From the NCBI GenBank assembly GCA_023663145.1, contig JAMPHZ010000006.1:1-64000 (forward strand): a stretch of 64,000 nucleotides of DNA. Reading direction: 5' to 3'. The stretch's first letter is position 1. The number at the start of each line of letters is the position of its first letter. The notes below the pieces were generated by a model. The model did no database searches. It was not told the origin of the DNA and saw only the letters and a program-made list of their open reading frames with translations. The DNA comes from Odoribacter sp. Lineage in GTDB: Bacteria > Bacteroidota > Bacteroidia > Bacteroidales > Muribaculaceae. Shown here piece by piece: positions 8,957 through 17,870 of the stretch. A program made the position numbers and the translations under genes.

Positions 8957-10143
8957 TCTGGAAGCTCCTCAAACGCAATATAAGCGCGTGGCAAATTGCA
9001 GGTTACGCCGTATCAACCCTTGTCGGTGCAATCATAGTAATGGCTGCCATACAGTTCTATGCCGACCTAGGAGGTGCCATCTCCGGCAAAAACAGCGCAG
9101 ACGGCGGCATAAGCATCACATCACCCCGCAATCTGGTAATATCAAAGCCTGTGGGGCTCACATCAACCCTGAGCGGATCCGCCCCCACATTCAGCAGCCA
9201 TGAAATCGAGGAGATCACCCAACAGCCATGGGTGAAAAGTGTATCACCGTTCCAGGCCTCGGATTACAATGTGTGGGCATCAGCATCGCTTGGTGGCCGC
9301 GGACTCTCCACCGCATTGTTTTTTGAATCAATACCTAAGCATCTTATCGACAGATCGATTGAGGATTTCACATTTGACCCGGATGATCCGTTCATTCCGA
9401 TAGTGCTTTCCAAGGACTACCTCGCGCTGTATAACTTCGGATTTGCAGCCTCGGGAAGAATGCCCGTAGTAAGCGAAAGTATCATCTCAAGTATCCCGCT
9501 TGAGGTAACATTGGGAGGCAACGGACACTATGGCACCTACCCTGCACGCATCGTCGGGTTTTCATCATGGCTCAATACCATTGCCGTACCCCAGGAATTC
9601 ATGGACTGGGCTCACGAAATATACGGCTCTGGTAAGATGGAAAGTCCGTCAAGGCTTGTAATCGAGACTTCTGACCAGGCCGACCCCTCCATAGAACCGT
9701 TCATGGAAGCTAACGGCTACGAGATAGCCGGACCCGATGACAATTCCTCACGTGCCACGCGACTGCTGCGGATCGTAACAGCCGCCACCGCAGCCGTAGG
9801 CGGTATCATATCACTGTTGGCACTTTTCATACTTATGCTAAGTTTATTCCTGCTGGTACAAAAAAACGGAAACGCGATAAGAGGATTGATTTTGTTAGGT
9901 TATCATCCCGGCAAAATAGCACTGTGCTATATACGCCTCATATGCATAGTCAACGGTGGCATTCTAATAATATCGGCAGCCACGTTGGCGGGAGTAAAAC
10001 AACTGTGGAGTGATGCCCTCGAAGCATTGGGGGGGACGCCATCACCGCTATGGGGAGCTATTGGTGCCGGAGCCGCACTTTTGGCCGTGATTACCGGAAT
10101 CAATTGCTTGACAATAAAGCGCTTGGTAAACAAGTTTTTCTGA
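8953..10143 (+). CDS. ABC transporter permease, FtsX/MacB-like topology
   Basis: Integral membrane partner of the preceding ATPase, 396 residues. One helix near residues 13-38, a large extracytoplasmic domain (about 40-265), then three helices clustered at the C-terminus (about 268-300, 320-345, 362-385). This one-plus-three arrangement is that of FtsX, LolE and MacB type proteins, which act mechanically on periplasmic partners and do not form a channel for small solutes. Translationally coupled to the ATPase. Substrate unknown; the lipoprotein at the head of the operon is the obvious candidate partner. Confidence 0.8.
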   Translation: MIWKLLKRNISAWQIAGYAVSTLVGAIIVMAAIQFYADLGGAISGKNSADGGISITSPRNLVISKPVGLTSTLSGSAPTFSSHEIEEITQQPWVKSVSPFQASDYNVWASASLGGRGLSTALFFESIPKHLIDRSIEDFTFDPDDPFIPIVLSKDYLALYNFGFAASGRMPVVSESIISSIPLEVTLGGNGHYGTYPARIVGFSSWLNTIAVPQEFMDWAHEIYGSGKMESPSRLVIETSDQADPSIEPFMEANGYEIAGPDDNSSRATRLLRIVTAATAAVGGIISLLALFILMLSLFLLVQKNGNAIRGLILLGYHPGKIALCYIRLICIVNGGILIISAATLAGVKQLWSDALEALGGTPSPLWGAIGAGAALLAVITGINCLTIKRLVNKFF

Positions 10144-10177
10144 CCGTGCCCGGCAAAGGCTTGAGTTGTCAATTCCT

Positions 10178-10209
10178 TTTGCTAATGTTGAAGATTTTTG
10201 CTACCTTTG
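10178..10209 (+). promoter_or_regulatory. Promoter of purB
   Basis: TTTG at 10178-10181 and TACCTTTG at 10202-10209 with a 20-base spacer, a full consensus match. It lies downstream of the in-frame ATG at 10198 or overlaps it, so translation must begin at the ATG at 10231. Confidence 0.88.
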
Positions 10210-10230
10210 CAGGCAAAATATCCGTCATTT

Positions 10231-11574
10231 ATGGAATTGTCAACACTTACCGCCATCTCTCCAGTCGATGGCCGCTATCGCTCAAAATGTGATGCACTTG
10301 CACCCTACTTCTCAGAATTTGGCCTCATACGCTACCGCGTGGAGGTTGAAATCAAGTATTTCATAACCTTGTGCCGCATACCGTTGCCCGCATTAGAGCA
10401 GATAGCCCCCTCGACACTTGAGAAACTGCGTGACGTATACACCGAGTTCACCGAGGCAGATGCTCTCGAAATAAAAGAAATCGAGCGCACTACAAATCAT
10501 GACGTGAAAGCCGTCGAATATTTTATCAAACGCCGTTTCGACGCTCTCGGACTTGAGAAGTACAAGGAATTCATCCATTTCGGCCTTACCTCTCAGGACA
10601 TCAACAACACATCAGTGCCCATGTCTGTAGCCGATGCGTTGCAGAAGGTGTTTTTACCTGCGGCCGACTCACTTGTAGCCACCCTTGAGCATCTTGCCTC
10701 AGAATGGAATGACATACCCATGCTTGCCCATACCCACGGACAACCGGCATCCCCCACCCGCCTCGGCAAAGAAATAATGGTATTCGCCTACAGGTTGCGC
10801 ACCCAGCTTGACGCACTTCGCCGCACACCTGTAACAGGGAAGTTCGGCGGTGCCACCGGTAATTTCAATGCCCACAACGCAGCATACCCCTGCATCGACT
10901 GGGTGTCAGTTGCCAACTCATTCCTCGAACAAGAATTAGGCATAGGTCGAGAACAGTACACCACCCAGATTTCCAATTACGACAACCTGGCGGCACTTTT
11001 CGACGCGCTGCGCCGGACAGGTACAATAATCATGGATCTTGACCGCGATATGTGGATGTACATATCGATGAACTATTTCAAGCAGAAAATCAAGGAAGGG
11101 GAGGTTGGCTCCTCGGCAATGCCCCACAAAGTCAACCCAATTGACTTTGAGAACAGCGAGGGCAATATTGGCATAGCATCGGCAATTTTAGGGCATCTGT
11201 CGTCAAAACTGCCCCTGTCGCGACTGCAACGCGACCTTACCGACTCCACCGTTCTCCGCAATGTAGGTGTGCCGATGGCTCATCTGCTCATAGCCATCGC
11301 CTCTACCCAAAAAGGTTTGGAGAAACTGCTGCTCAACCGCACAGCCATCGACGCCGATCTCAACGCCGCATGGGCTGTCGTTGCAGAGGGCATCCAGACA
11401 ATCCTGCGCCGTGAAGGTTATCCCAACCCTTACGAAACCCTGAAAAATCTCACGCGCACCAATACCGCAATCACCGCCGACACAATCGCGGAATTCATTG
11501 ATACACTTGATGTAGACAACGACGTAAAAGACGAACTGCGCGCGTTGTCACCCTCAACTTATACAGGACTATAG
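10231..11574 (+). CDS. purB: Adenylosuccinate lyase
   Basis: Cytoplasmic enzyme that releases fumarate from SAICAR and from adenylosuccinate in purine synthesis. 447 residues. The N-terminus ELSTLTAISPVDGRY and the fumarase/aspartase superfamily signature SSAMPHKVNPIDFENSEGN identify the E. coli-like PurB branch; TSQDINNTS and HTHGQPASPT carry the other active-site residues. The start is fixed by the promoter at 10178-10209, giving a leader of about 15 bases. The COG0523 gene follows after 7 bases and is probably cotranscribed. purC is also in this window, 35 kb away. Confidence 0.96.
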   Translation: MELSTLTAISPVDGRYRSKCDALAPYFSEFGLIRYRVEVEIKYFITLCRIPLPALEQIAPSTLEKLRDVYTEFTEADALEIKEIERTTNHDVKAVEYFIKRRFDALGLEKYKEFIHFGLTSQDINNTSVPMSVADALQKVFLPAADSLVATLEHLASEWNDIPMLAHTHGQPASPTRLGKEIMVFAYRLRTQLDALRRTPVTGKFGGATGNFNAHNAAYPCIDWVSVANSFLEQELGIGREQYTTQISNYDNLAALFDALRRTGTIIMDLDRDMWMYISMNYFKQKIKEGEVGSSAMPHKVNPIDFENSEGNIGIASAILGHLSSKLPLSRLQRDLTDSTVLRNVGVPMAHLLIAIASTQKGLEKLLLNRTAIDADLNAAWAVVAEGIQTILRREGYPNPYETLKNLTRTNTAITADTIAEFIDTLDVDNDVKDELRALSPSTYTGL

Positions 11575-11581
11575 AATAGAT

Positions 11582-12820
11582 ATGTCAGACCAAAACATAC
11601 CCGTGCTGCTGCTCACCGGTTATCTTGGCAGCGGCAAAACCACTCTGCTCAACCGGATTCTCAACAACCGGCGCGGAATAAAATTCGCAGTCATAGTAAA
11701 TGACATAGGTGAGGTAAACATTGACGCCGCACTTATACAGAAAGGCGGCATCGTAGGTAACGATGCTGAAGGAGATCTCGTCGCACTGCAAAACGGATGT
11801 ATATGCTGCACCCTGAAAATGGACCTGGTGAAACAATTGATGGATATCACCAAAAGCGGGAAATTCGACTATATCGTGATCGAGGCGAGCGGCATATGCG
11901 AACCCGAGCCAATAGCACGCACCATAGCCATGATACCCCAGATGGCCGCCGGTGGCGAGCATGGACCTCTGCCGGTGCTTGACTGCATAGTTACAATCAC
12001 CGACGCACTGAGGCTCAACACAGAATTTGCCGATGGCGACGCCCTGCAACGCCCCAATCTTGGCGAGGATGATATAGAGAACCTGGTGATACAGCAAATT
12101 GAATTCTGCAACATCATTTTGCTCAACAAGATAAGCGAGGTTACTGAGTATCAGGCAGGTCATATACGCAGTATAATACGCGCCATACAACCGCATGCCG
12201 AAATCATTGACTGCGACTATGCCGACGTAGATCTCGACAAACTACTCAACACACATCTGTTCAACTATGACCGTGTGGCCACATCGGCAGCATGGATTTC
12301 AGAAATAGAACGCCCCGCGAGCGAGGAAGAGGAACATGAGGCTCACGAACACCATCATGAACATGAGCACCATCATGAGGATGGACATGAACATTGTCAC
12401 CATCACCATCATCATGACCATGAGGAGGGTGAAGCTGAAGAATATGGCATAGGCACATTCGTCTACTACCGCCGGCGTCCGTTAGATCTCAACATGTTTG
12501 ACTTTTTTGTGGGCAAAAACTGGCCCACCAGTGTCATACGTGCGAAAGGTATACTTTATTTCGACCAACACCCTGACATGTCATACCTGTTCGAACAGGC
12601 CGGTGTGCAAAAGAGAGTCACCGAAGCCGGCCGTTGGTTCGCGACCGCCCCGCGTGAGGAACTGGAGGAAATGATGGCGTCAGATCCTTCCATAGCCCGT
12701 GACTGGGATCCCGTTTATGGCGACCGTATGATAAAATTAGTATTCATAGGACAAAAGATGGATCGCGAGGCTATCACAGCTGCTCTTGACAGCTGCCTCG
12801 GCACTCTCGAAACAAAATAA
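11582..12820 (+). CDS. COG0523 GTPase, zinc or other metal chaperone (CobW/ZNG1 family)
   Basis: G3E-family P-loop GTPase, 412 residues. Walker A is GYLGSGKTTLLN (K19, T20), the metal-binding CxCC motif is GCICC (C73, C75, C76), and NKISE near residue 180 is the guanine-specificity motif. Between the GTPase domain and the C-terminal CobW_C domain is a long His/Glu-rich insert (about residues 247-285) with runs of up to six His, a likely metal store or sensor. Members hand zinc or other metals to client enzymes. Cotranscribed with purB. No Zur box or partner metalloprotein paralogue is visible here, so the metal and the client are unknown. Confidence 0.9.
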   Translation: MSDQNIPVLLLTGYLGSGKTTLLNRILNNRRGIKFAVIVNDIGEVNIDAALIQKGGIVGNDAEGDLVALQNGCICCTLKMDLVKQLMDITKSGKFDYIVIEASGICEPEPIARTIAMIPQMAAGGEHGPLPVLDCIVTITDALRLNTEFADGDALQRPNLGEDDIENLVIQQIEFCNIILLNKISEVTEYQAGHIRSIIRAIQPHAEIIDCDYADVDLDKLLNTHLFNYDRVATSAAWISEIERPASEEEEHEAHEHHHEHEHHHEDGHEHCHHHHHHDHEEGEAEEYGIGTFVYYRRRPLDLNMFDFFVGKNWPTSVIRAKGILYFDQHPDMSYLFEQAGVQKRVTEAGRWFATAPREELEEMMASDPSIARDWDPVYGDRMIKLVFIGQKMDREAITAALDSCLGTLETK

Positions 12821-12833
12821 TAACCGGCGGTGT

Positions 12834-13442
12834 ATGGACATAAAGAAATCAATGCGTGAGATACTTGAACGGGAAAGCCGTGCCATCGCTTCAATTCCCG
12901 TCACCGATGCCTATGAACGAGCCGTGCAACTTATAATAGAGCACGTGCACCGCCGCGGGGGCAAACTTATTACCTCCGGGATGGGCAAAGCCGGCCAGAT
13001 AGCCATGAATATCGCCACCACATTCTCATCAACAGGAACCCCGGCGGTAAACCTTCATCCAGCCGAGGCACAGCACGGCGATCTGGGCGTGATGCAGCCC
13101 AATGACATAATGCTTCTTATTTCCAACTCAGGCAAGACAAATGAAATAGTGGAGCTTGTAAATCTTGCCCGCGGGCTTGAACCAACTGTTCCCCTGATTG
13201 TTATTACAGGAGCACCCGACAGCCCCCTTGCCTCGCTGGCCGACGTGGCTTTGTATACAGCCGATGAGCCTGAGGTTTGTCCCCTCGGACTTACCCCCAC
13301 CACCTCGACAACCATGATGACCGTTATAGGCGACATATTGGTAGTCAGCGTAATGAAAGCCATAGGTTTTACCCGCACCGATTACGCCAGGCGCCACCAC
13401 GGCGGTTATCTGGGAGAGGCCGCCCGTGGTGACAATCATTAA
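12834..13442 (+). CDS. kdsD: D-arabinose-5-phosphate isomerase, SIS domain only
   Basis: Sugar isomerase of about 202 residues that should make arabinose 5-phosphate for Kdo, a core sugar of lipopolysaccharide. The SIS domain motifs are clear: SGMGKAGQIA, HPAEAQHGDLG, ISNSGKTNEI and LGLTPTTSTT, the last typical of KdsD/GutQ. It lacks the two CBS domains present in E. coli KdsD; single-domain versions are known in Bacteroides. The open frame reaches back to 12786 inside the previous gene, but the ATG at 12834 gives the usual N-terminus. It is followed after 12 bases by a PfkB-fold gene. Confidence 0.88.
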   Translation: MDIKKSMREILERESRAIASIPVTDAYERAVQLIIEHVHRRGGKLITSGMGKAGQIAMNIATTFSSTGTPAVNLHPAEAQHGDLGVMQPNDIMLLISNSGKTNEIVELVNLARGLEPTVPLIVITGAPDSPLASLADVALYTADEPEVCPLGLTPTTSTTMMTVIGDILVVSVMKAIGFTRTDYARRHHGGYLGEAARGDNH

Positions 13443-13454
13443 ACATGATGCATC

Positions 13455-14363
13455 ATGAATAAAATCATATGTATAGGCGAGTGTGCCCTGGATATAGTAT
13501 TTGAAAACGGACAACCGGCCGGTTCAATGCCCGGCGGCCGCATAGCATTGGCCGCAGCACGGCTCGCACGGTTGGGATTACCGGTGGAAATGGCATCGGA
13601 AGCGTCACGTGACCCTGTGGGTGACATGCTCGTAGACTATCTCACCGATGCCGGCGTCAACTGCACCGGCGTTGACCGCTTCGTTGACGGCCACTCCCCG
13701 TTGTCGGTTTTCACACCCGCCCCCACTGATGGCGGCTATGAGCTTACGCGATATGAGGCTTACGGTGACGGCGGTTTCGACATAATATGGCCACGCGTCG
13801 ATGATAAAACCATTGTGGTGTTCGGCGGCTACTACGCCCTTGACGCCCGCATGCGTGACCGTCTTACAGCATTTTTGAACAACTGCAGCGAGCGTAAGGC
13901 CGTGATGGTGTATGTGCCGGGCTTCCGTGCCGACCGCGAAAGACGCATGACGCGCGTGATGCCTGCCATACTTGAAAACCTGGAGATGGCCGACATGGTA
14001 ATCGCCCGCAACAATGACCTGCAACTCATATTCGGCACACCTCAGGGAGACCGGTGCTATCGCGACCATGTTGACTTCTACTGCCGTTCGATGGTAAATG
14101 TTGACACGGCATGCCACTCCATCAACTATTTCAGTGGCAAGGAAGTGACACAGGTGGCCATACCCGCCGACGTGAGCGAGACTATCCTGTGGAACGCAGG
14201 AATCATAGCAGGCACCGTGGCTCAGATCTACAAACTCAGCCTCTCACCAGAACAACTCAATGCCCCGGCCGAAGATGTGCGCCGCGAGATACTTACAGCG
14301 GCTGCCCGCGAGGCAATCGCTGCGGCTGCTGACTTCAGCTTCCAGTGGCAAAGGAAAATTTAA
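13455..14363 (+). CDS. PfkB-family sugar kinase fold, catalytic motif lost
   Basis: A 302-residue ribokinase-fold protein. The N-terminal motif IGECALDIVFENG, the GG at SMPGGRIALAAARLARLG and the ASRDPVGDML segment are typical of PfkB kinases. At the C-terminal signature, where active members read DTxGAGD followed by AxxAG, this protein reads SETILWNAGIIAG (residues 241-253): the anion-hole Gly-Ala-Gly and the catalytic Asp (A248 here) are absent. It is therefore probably not an active kinase of the usual kind. It sits between kdsD and ribH. It could be a regulatory pseudokinase or bind a sugar without phosphorylating it. Confidence 0.75.
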   Translation: MNKIICIGECALDIVFENGQPAGSMPGGRIALAAARLARLGLPVEMASEASRDPVGDMLVDYLTDAGVNCTGVDRFVDGHSPLSVFTPAPTDGGYELTRYEAYGDGGFDIIWPRVDDKTIVVFGGYYALDARMRDRLTAFLNNCSERKAVMVYVPGFRADRERRMTRVMPAILENLEMADMVIARNNDLQLIFGTPQGDRCYRDHVDFYCRSMVNVDTACHSINYFSGKEVTQVAIPADVSETILWNAGIIAGTVAQIYKLSLSPEQLNAPAEDVRREILTAAAREAIAAAADFSFQWQRKI

Positions 14364-14386
14364 GAGCTTGAAAAATTATATCAGCA

Positions 14387-14881
14387 ATGTCATCAACCTT
14401 ACCCAACAGCATTCCCAATCCATTCAATGCCGATATTGACGGAGACGTGCGTGTGGCGATAGTAGCCGCCGAATGGAATGGACATATCACCGGCGCCCTA
14501 ACCGACAGTTGCGTCAACACACTGCATAGCCACGGACTTGGCGACGACCTTATCGACGTATACCATGTGCCCGGAGCCGTAGAACTAACCTTTGCAGCAA
14601 GCCAGCTTGTTGAATCAGGAGCCTACGACGTAATCATCACTTTCGGCTGCGTGATTCGTGGCGGCACTCCTCATTTCGACTATGTATGCCAGAGTGTAAC
14701 CCAGGGCATAACCCATCTTAACGCCGAGTGCGACATACCCGTGATATTCGGGGTGCTCACCGTAGACACCGAGCAGGATGCTCTTGACCGCACCGGAGGA
14801 CCGGCCGGTGACAAAGGAGCCGAGGCGGCCGAGGCGGCCTTAAAGATGTACACTTTTGCACAAAAGGTCAAAGATCTGTAA
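14387..14881 (+). CDS. ribH: 6,7-dimethyl-8-ribityllumazine synthase
   Basis: Penultimate enzyme of riboflavin synthesis; it condenses a ribityl uracil with dihydroxybutanone phosphate and usually assembles into 60-mer shells or pentamers. 164 residues. Landmarks: VAAEWNGHIT near residue 25, VPGAVELTFAA, FGCVIRGGTPHFDYV (with the catalytic His in HFDY), FGVLTVDTEQDALDR. The first 18 residues are a short extension. No riboflavin operon or FMN riboswitch is nearby. Confidence 0.95.
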   Translation: MSSTLPNSIPNPFNADIDGDVRVAIVAAEWNGHITGALTDSCVNTLHSHGLGDDLIDVYHVPGAVELTFAASQLVESGAYDVIITFGCVIRGGTPHFDYVCQSVTQGITHLNAECDIPVIFGVLTVDTEQDALDRTGGPAGDKGAEAAEAALKMYTFAQKVKDL

Positions 14882-14885
14882 CAGT

Positions 14886-15335
14886 ATGCATATGTTCAAG
14901 TATATAACCTGCATAATCATAGCGTTATGCGTAATTACAGGCAGCGTCTCATGCACAGGCGGCAAAGACATTGATCCAGTTGAGCGTGTTGCCGCCATGC
15001 TCAGAAGCGGAAACGCAGAGGATGCCCAACGCGACTGCGACCGGCTGCTTGCCGACACGACCGCGTTCAATGCGCTGAGCGCCGGGCAACTGTGCCGTCT
15101 CGCCCTGGTTTTCGTATCCTTCACAGGTGACCAAGAGTCAAATGACGGTGCCGCAGTGAGATGTCTCAACCGAGCCCGCTCACTGAACAATGACTCAGTG
15201 GAATCATTTCTGCTTGAACTCAATGACGTCTACGGCGGCCATCTGGTCACACTTGACCGCGTGGGCACCTACCTTGAGATACCCCGCGAGGAACTCGTGT
15301 CAGCAGAAGACGTCCAACCCGACTCACTTAACTGA
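14886..15335 (+). CDS. Small predicted lipoprotein, unknown function
   Basis: About 149 residues. After a short hydrophobic leader (YITCIIIALCVITG) there is a lipobox-like VSC with acidic and polar residues after it. The mature protein is mostly helical (RVAAMLRSGNAEDAQRDCDRLLAD, CRLALVFVSF), similar in feel to a TPR-like pair, but I do not recognise a family. Starts at 14886 or 14892 are equally good. It follows ribH by 4 bases and precedes the SUI1-like gene by 4 bases, so it lies within one transcription unit. Confidence 0.6.
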   Translation: MHMFKYITCIIIALCVITGSVSCTGGKDIDPVERVAAMLRSGNAEDAQRDCDRLLADTTAFNALSAGQLCRLALVFVSFTGDQESNDGAAVRCLNRARSLNNDSVESFLLELNDVYGGHLVTLDRVGTYLEIPREELVSAEDVQPDSLN

Positions 15336-15339
15336 TGCA

Positions 15340-15672
15340 ATGAACGACTGGCGCGATATACTTGGAAGTCTTACCGATCTTCCTGCGGGCGAAGAATCCG
15401 CACCGTCAACCGACAAAGAGACAAGTAAAGCTAAGACAAGCGCACGCCTTGATGTTATAACCGAGCGCAAAGGCCGCGCCGGCAAGGTTGCCACAATCGT
15501 AACCGGTTTCACCTGCGGCGACGATGAGGTTGCAACCGTGGCCGCGGCGCTAAAGAAACGGCTGGGTACCGGAGGCTCAGCCCGTGGCGGAGAAATACTG
15601 ATTCAGGGGAACCGTGCTGCCGACGTAACCGCAGCACTTACAGGTATGGGATACAAAGCCCGCAAGATTTAA
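15340..15672 (+). CDS. SUI1/YciH-family translation factor
   Basis: Homologue of eukaryotic eIF1 and E. coli YciH, 110 residues, cytoplasmic, thought to affect start-site selection. The SUI1 domain is in the C-terminal half: RKGRAGKVATIVTGF, a helix VATVAAALKKRLGTGGSA, then RGGEILIQGN, and the closing helix. The first 35 residues are variable and charged. The open frame extends upstream within the lipoprotein gene; the ATG at 15340 gives the family's normal length. Confidence 0.9.
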   Translation: MNDWRDILGSLTDLPAGEESAPSTDKETSKAKTSARLDVITERKGRAGKVATIVTGFTCGDDEVATVAAALKKRLGTGGSARGGEILIQGNRAADVTAALTGMGYKARKI

Positions 15673-15730
15673 ACCGTTACAACCTTAACACGTTCAGTCA
15701 TACAACTTATCACATTATTCAAGATTCAAG

Positions 15731-16456
15731 ATGTTAACCATTCAAGAAGCCATAACTCAACGGCAATCGACACGCTCGTTCACTAATGAAGCACCGCCAC
15801 CGACGCTTCTCAAAGAGGTCTGCGAAGGGTATGGAAGCCTTCAGCCACTTGAAGCCTCAGCCATAGGCACAGGCAAAGTCGGCACATATGGTGTGATTAC
15901 CGGACGTCCATCTTACATTGCCGTGATCGGAGGAGACGCCTTTAAAGCCGGCATCGAAGGAGAGAAAGCAGTTATAGAACTCACCCGACGCGGATACGCC
16001 ACCTGCTGGTTGGGCGGCACATTCAACCGGACCATTGTTGAAAGAGCCCTCAACATTCCTCAGGGTGAGCGTGTATTGGCCGTAATAGCAGTAGGACATG
16101 CCAGTGGCAAACGCAGTCTTTTGGAAAAGATATCAAGAGCTGCCGTACGCTCGACCAAACGGAAACCTCTCCCGCAACTCATCATAGCCGGCGTGCCGGC
16201 AAATTATCTCACCGAAGCATTGGAAGCTTTGAGAACGGCTCCATCGGCATGCAACCGACAGCCATGGCGCCTCGCATTCAATCCCTCAGGATCAATTGAT
16301 GTATACGGAACGCCGTCAGACTCATTCATGCGGCTTGACGTAGGAATAGCTGTAAGCCATTTTCTGCTGATGCGGCCTGATTTTCATCTCGAGACTAACA
16401 AGAACAATCATCCATCGTTAGAACCTATCATCACCCTGCACCCATCATATGTCTGA
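15731..16456 (+). CDS. Putative nitroreductase (TM1586-type, PF14512)
   Basis: Flavin-dependent oxidoreductase-like protein, 241 residues, built as two nitroreductase-like halves in one chain. Landmarks are AITQRQSTRSF at the N-terminus (FMN phosphate contacts), GYATCWLGGTFNRT in the middle and the second-half motif RTAPSACNRQPWR near residue 176, the SxxNxQPW signature of nitroreductases. LDVGIAVSHF near the end is also typical. Substrate unknown. Its last eight bases overlap the start of rnz. Confidence 0.85.
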   Translation: MLTIQEAITQRQSTRSFTNEAPPPTLLKEVCEGYGSLQPLEASAIGTGKVGTYGVITGRPSYIAVIGGDAFKAGIEGEKAVIELTRRGYATCWLGGTFNRTIVERALNIPQGERVLAVIAVGHASGKRSLLEKISRAAVRSTKRKPLPQLIIAGVPANYLTEALEALRTAPSACNRQPWRLAFNPSGSIDVYGTPSDSFMRLDVGIAVSHFLLMRPDFHLETNKNNHPSLEPIITLHPSYV

Positions 16457-17381
16457 ATTTCAAGTCAATTACCTCGGATGCGGCTCAGCCACCCCTACCG
16501 TACGCCACGTGCCTTCGTGTCAAGTAATAAACTTCCGTGGGCAACTAATGATGGTAGACTGCGGAGAAGGCTCCCAACTGCAATTCCGACGTATGAGACT
16601 GAAATTCAGCCGGCTCAACCATATATTCATCTCACACCTGCATGGCGACCATTTTCTCGGACTGCCCGGACTGCTATCTACCCTGGCTCTACATGATATA
16701 GGCGGATCTGTCGTAATACACACGTTTAAGGAAGGGGCCGACCTGCTGCAGCAGATAATGAAAGTATTCTGCCGCGAGACATCATTTAAAATCATTTACG
16801 ACATCATCGAACCCACACACGCCACAATTATCGATGATAAATCACTTACGGTAGAGACGTTTCCCCTCAAGCACCGTGTACCGACAGTAGGTTTCATATT
16901 CAAAGAAAAACCGTCGGGGCGGCATCTGATAGGAGATATGGCAAAGTTCCACAATATACCCGTGTCAATGATTCCGTCAATAAAAGCCGGCGCCGACTAT
17001 GTAACCCCTGACGGACGGGTAATCCCCAACTCCCATCTCACCACCGATCCCTCTCCTGCTCTCAGTTACGCCTATTGCTCCGACACGATATATGATCCTG
17101 ACATAGTCCGCTACATTGACGGCGTGAACACACTTTACCATGAGTCAACATATCTTGGCGACAACGCATACAAAGCTGCCCCACGCGGCCATTCGACAGC
17201 CGCACAAGCCGGAAAAATAGCGACACTGGCCAAAGCACAACGACTCGTGTTAGGCCACTATTCCCAAGCTTATGACAATGACAAGGCCTTTGCCGAAGAA
17301 GCGGCCACCACATTCTCCGGCAACGAGATCATAGCCGCCCGTGAAGGTCTTGTGCTTGATTTAGGACCTGTTAAAAAATGA
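16449..17381 (+). CDS. rnz: Ribonuclease Z
   Basis: Zinc-dependent endonuclease that trims the 3' end of tRNA precursors. 310 residues. The metallo-beta-lactamase core is evident: SHLHGDHFLGLPGLL (H63, H65, D67, H68), LKHRVPTVGFIF, SDTIYDP and HESTYLGD, with the exosite-like region between. GHYS near the end is the last metal-ligand motif. The tRNA-Asp gene in this window encodes its CCA, so for that one the enzyme would not be needed for CCA addition. Confidence 0.95.
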   Translation: MSEFQVNYLGCGSATPTVRHVPSCQVINFRGQLMMVDCGEGSQLQFRRMRLKFSRLNHIFISHLHGDHFLGLPGLLSTLALHDIGGSVVIHTFKEGADLLQQIMKVFCRETSFKIIYDIIEPTHATIIDDKSLTVETFPLKHRVPTVGFIFKEKPSGRHLIGDMAKFHNIPVSMIPSIKAGADYVTPDGRVIPNSHLTTDPSPALSYAYCSDTIYDPDIVRYIDGVNTLYHESTYLGDNAYKAAPRGHSTAAQAGKIATLAKAQRLVLGHYSQAYDNDKAFAEEAATTFSGNEIIAAREGLVLDLGPVKK

Positions 17382-17426
17382 GTCCTACATTCCAAACAAT
17401 CTCTTGAAAGACCATTGATCCATCAT

Positions 17427-17870
17427 ATGCCCGATTCGAAAGACATATATTACATGCGACAAGCCATCGGAGAGGCCCGGCGCGCCGCAGAACGCGGCGA
17501 GATACCCGTAGGGGCCGTGATTGTAGCCGGTGACCGTATCATAGGCCGCGGACATAATCTCACAGAAAGCCTTGCCGATGTGACTGCCCATGCCGAGATG
17601 CAGGCTATCACTGCCGCCGCCAATTGCCGCGGTGGCAAATATCTTGACGACGCGACTCTTTATGTCACTCTTGAGCCATGCCTTATGTGTGCCGGTGCCA
17701 TAGGATGGAGCCAGTTGCGACGCATAGTTGTCGGTGCCGAAGATACACGCCGGGGTTACCGGTCGCTCACATCAGCGACACCGTTCCACCCTAAAGCCTC
17801 TGTGGAATGGGGCGTGCTTGCCGACGAATGTGCGTCCCTCATGATTGAATTCTTTAAAAAACGACGCTGA
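17427..17870 (+). CDS. tadA: tRNA-specific adenosine deaminase
   Basis: Converts A34 to inosine in the anticodon of tRNA-Arg(ACG). 147 residues with the deaminase zinc site HAE (H55, E57) and PCLMC (C85, C88), and the FFKKRR tail common in TadA. An open TTG start lies at 17415 but the ATG at 17427 is preferred. Its TGA stop shares one base with the lpxB ATG. Confidence 0.95.
   Translation: MPDSKDIYYMRQAIGEARRAAERGEIPVGAVIVAGDRIIGRGHNLTESLADVTAHAEMQAITAAANCRGGKYLDDATLYVTLEPCLMCAGAIGWSQLRRIVVGAEDTRRGYRSLTSATPFHPKASVEWGVLADECASLMIEFFKKRR

Noticed and set aside
10198-10230. Upstream ATG at 10198 as purB start
   Set aside because: It is inside or upstream of a full-consensus promoter, so it would not be transcribed.
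11585-12196. 203-codon open frame on the minus strand opposite the COG0523 gene
   Set aside because: It overlaps a strongly supported gene, and its codons follow from the other strand; no family is recognisable.
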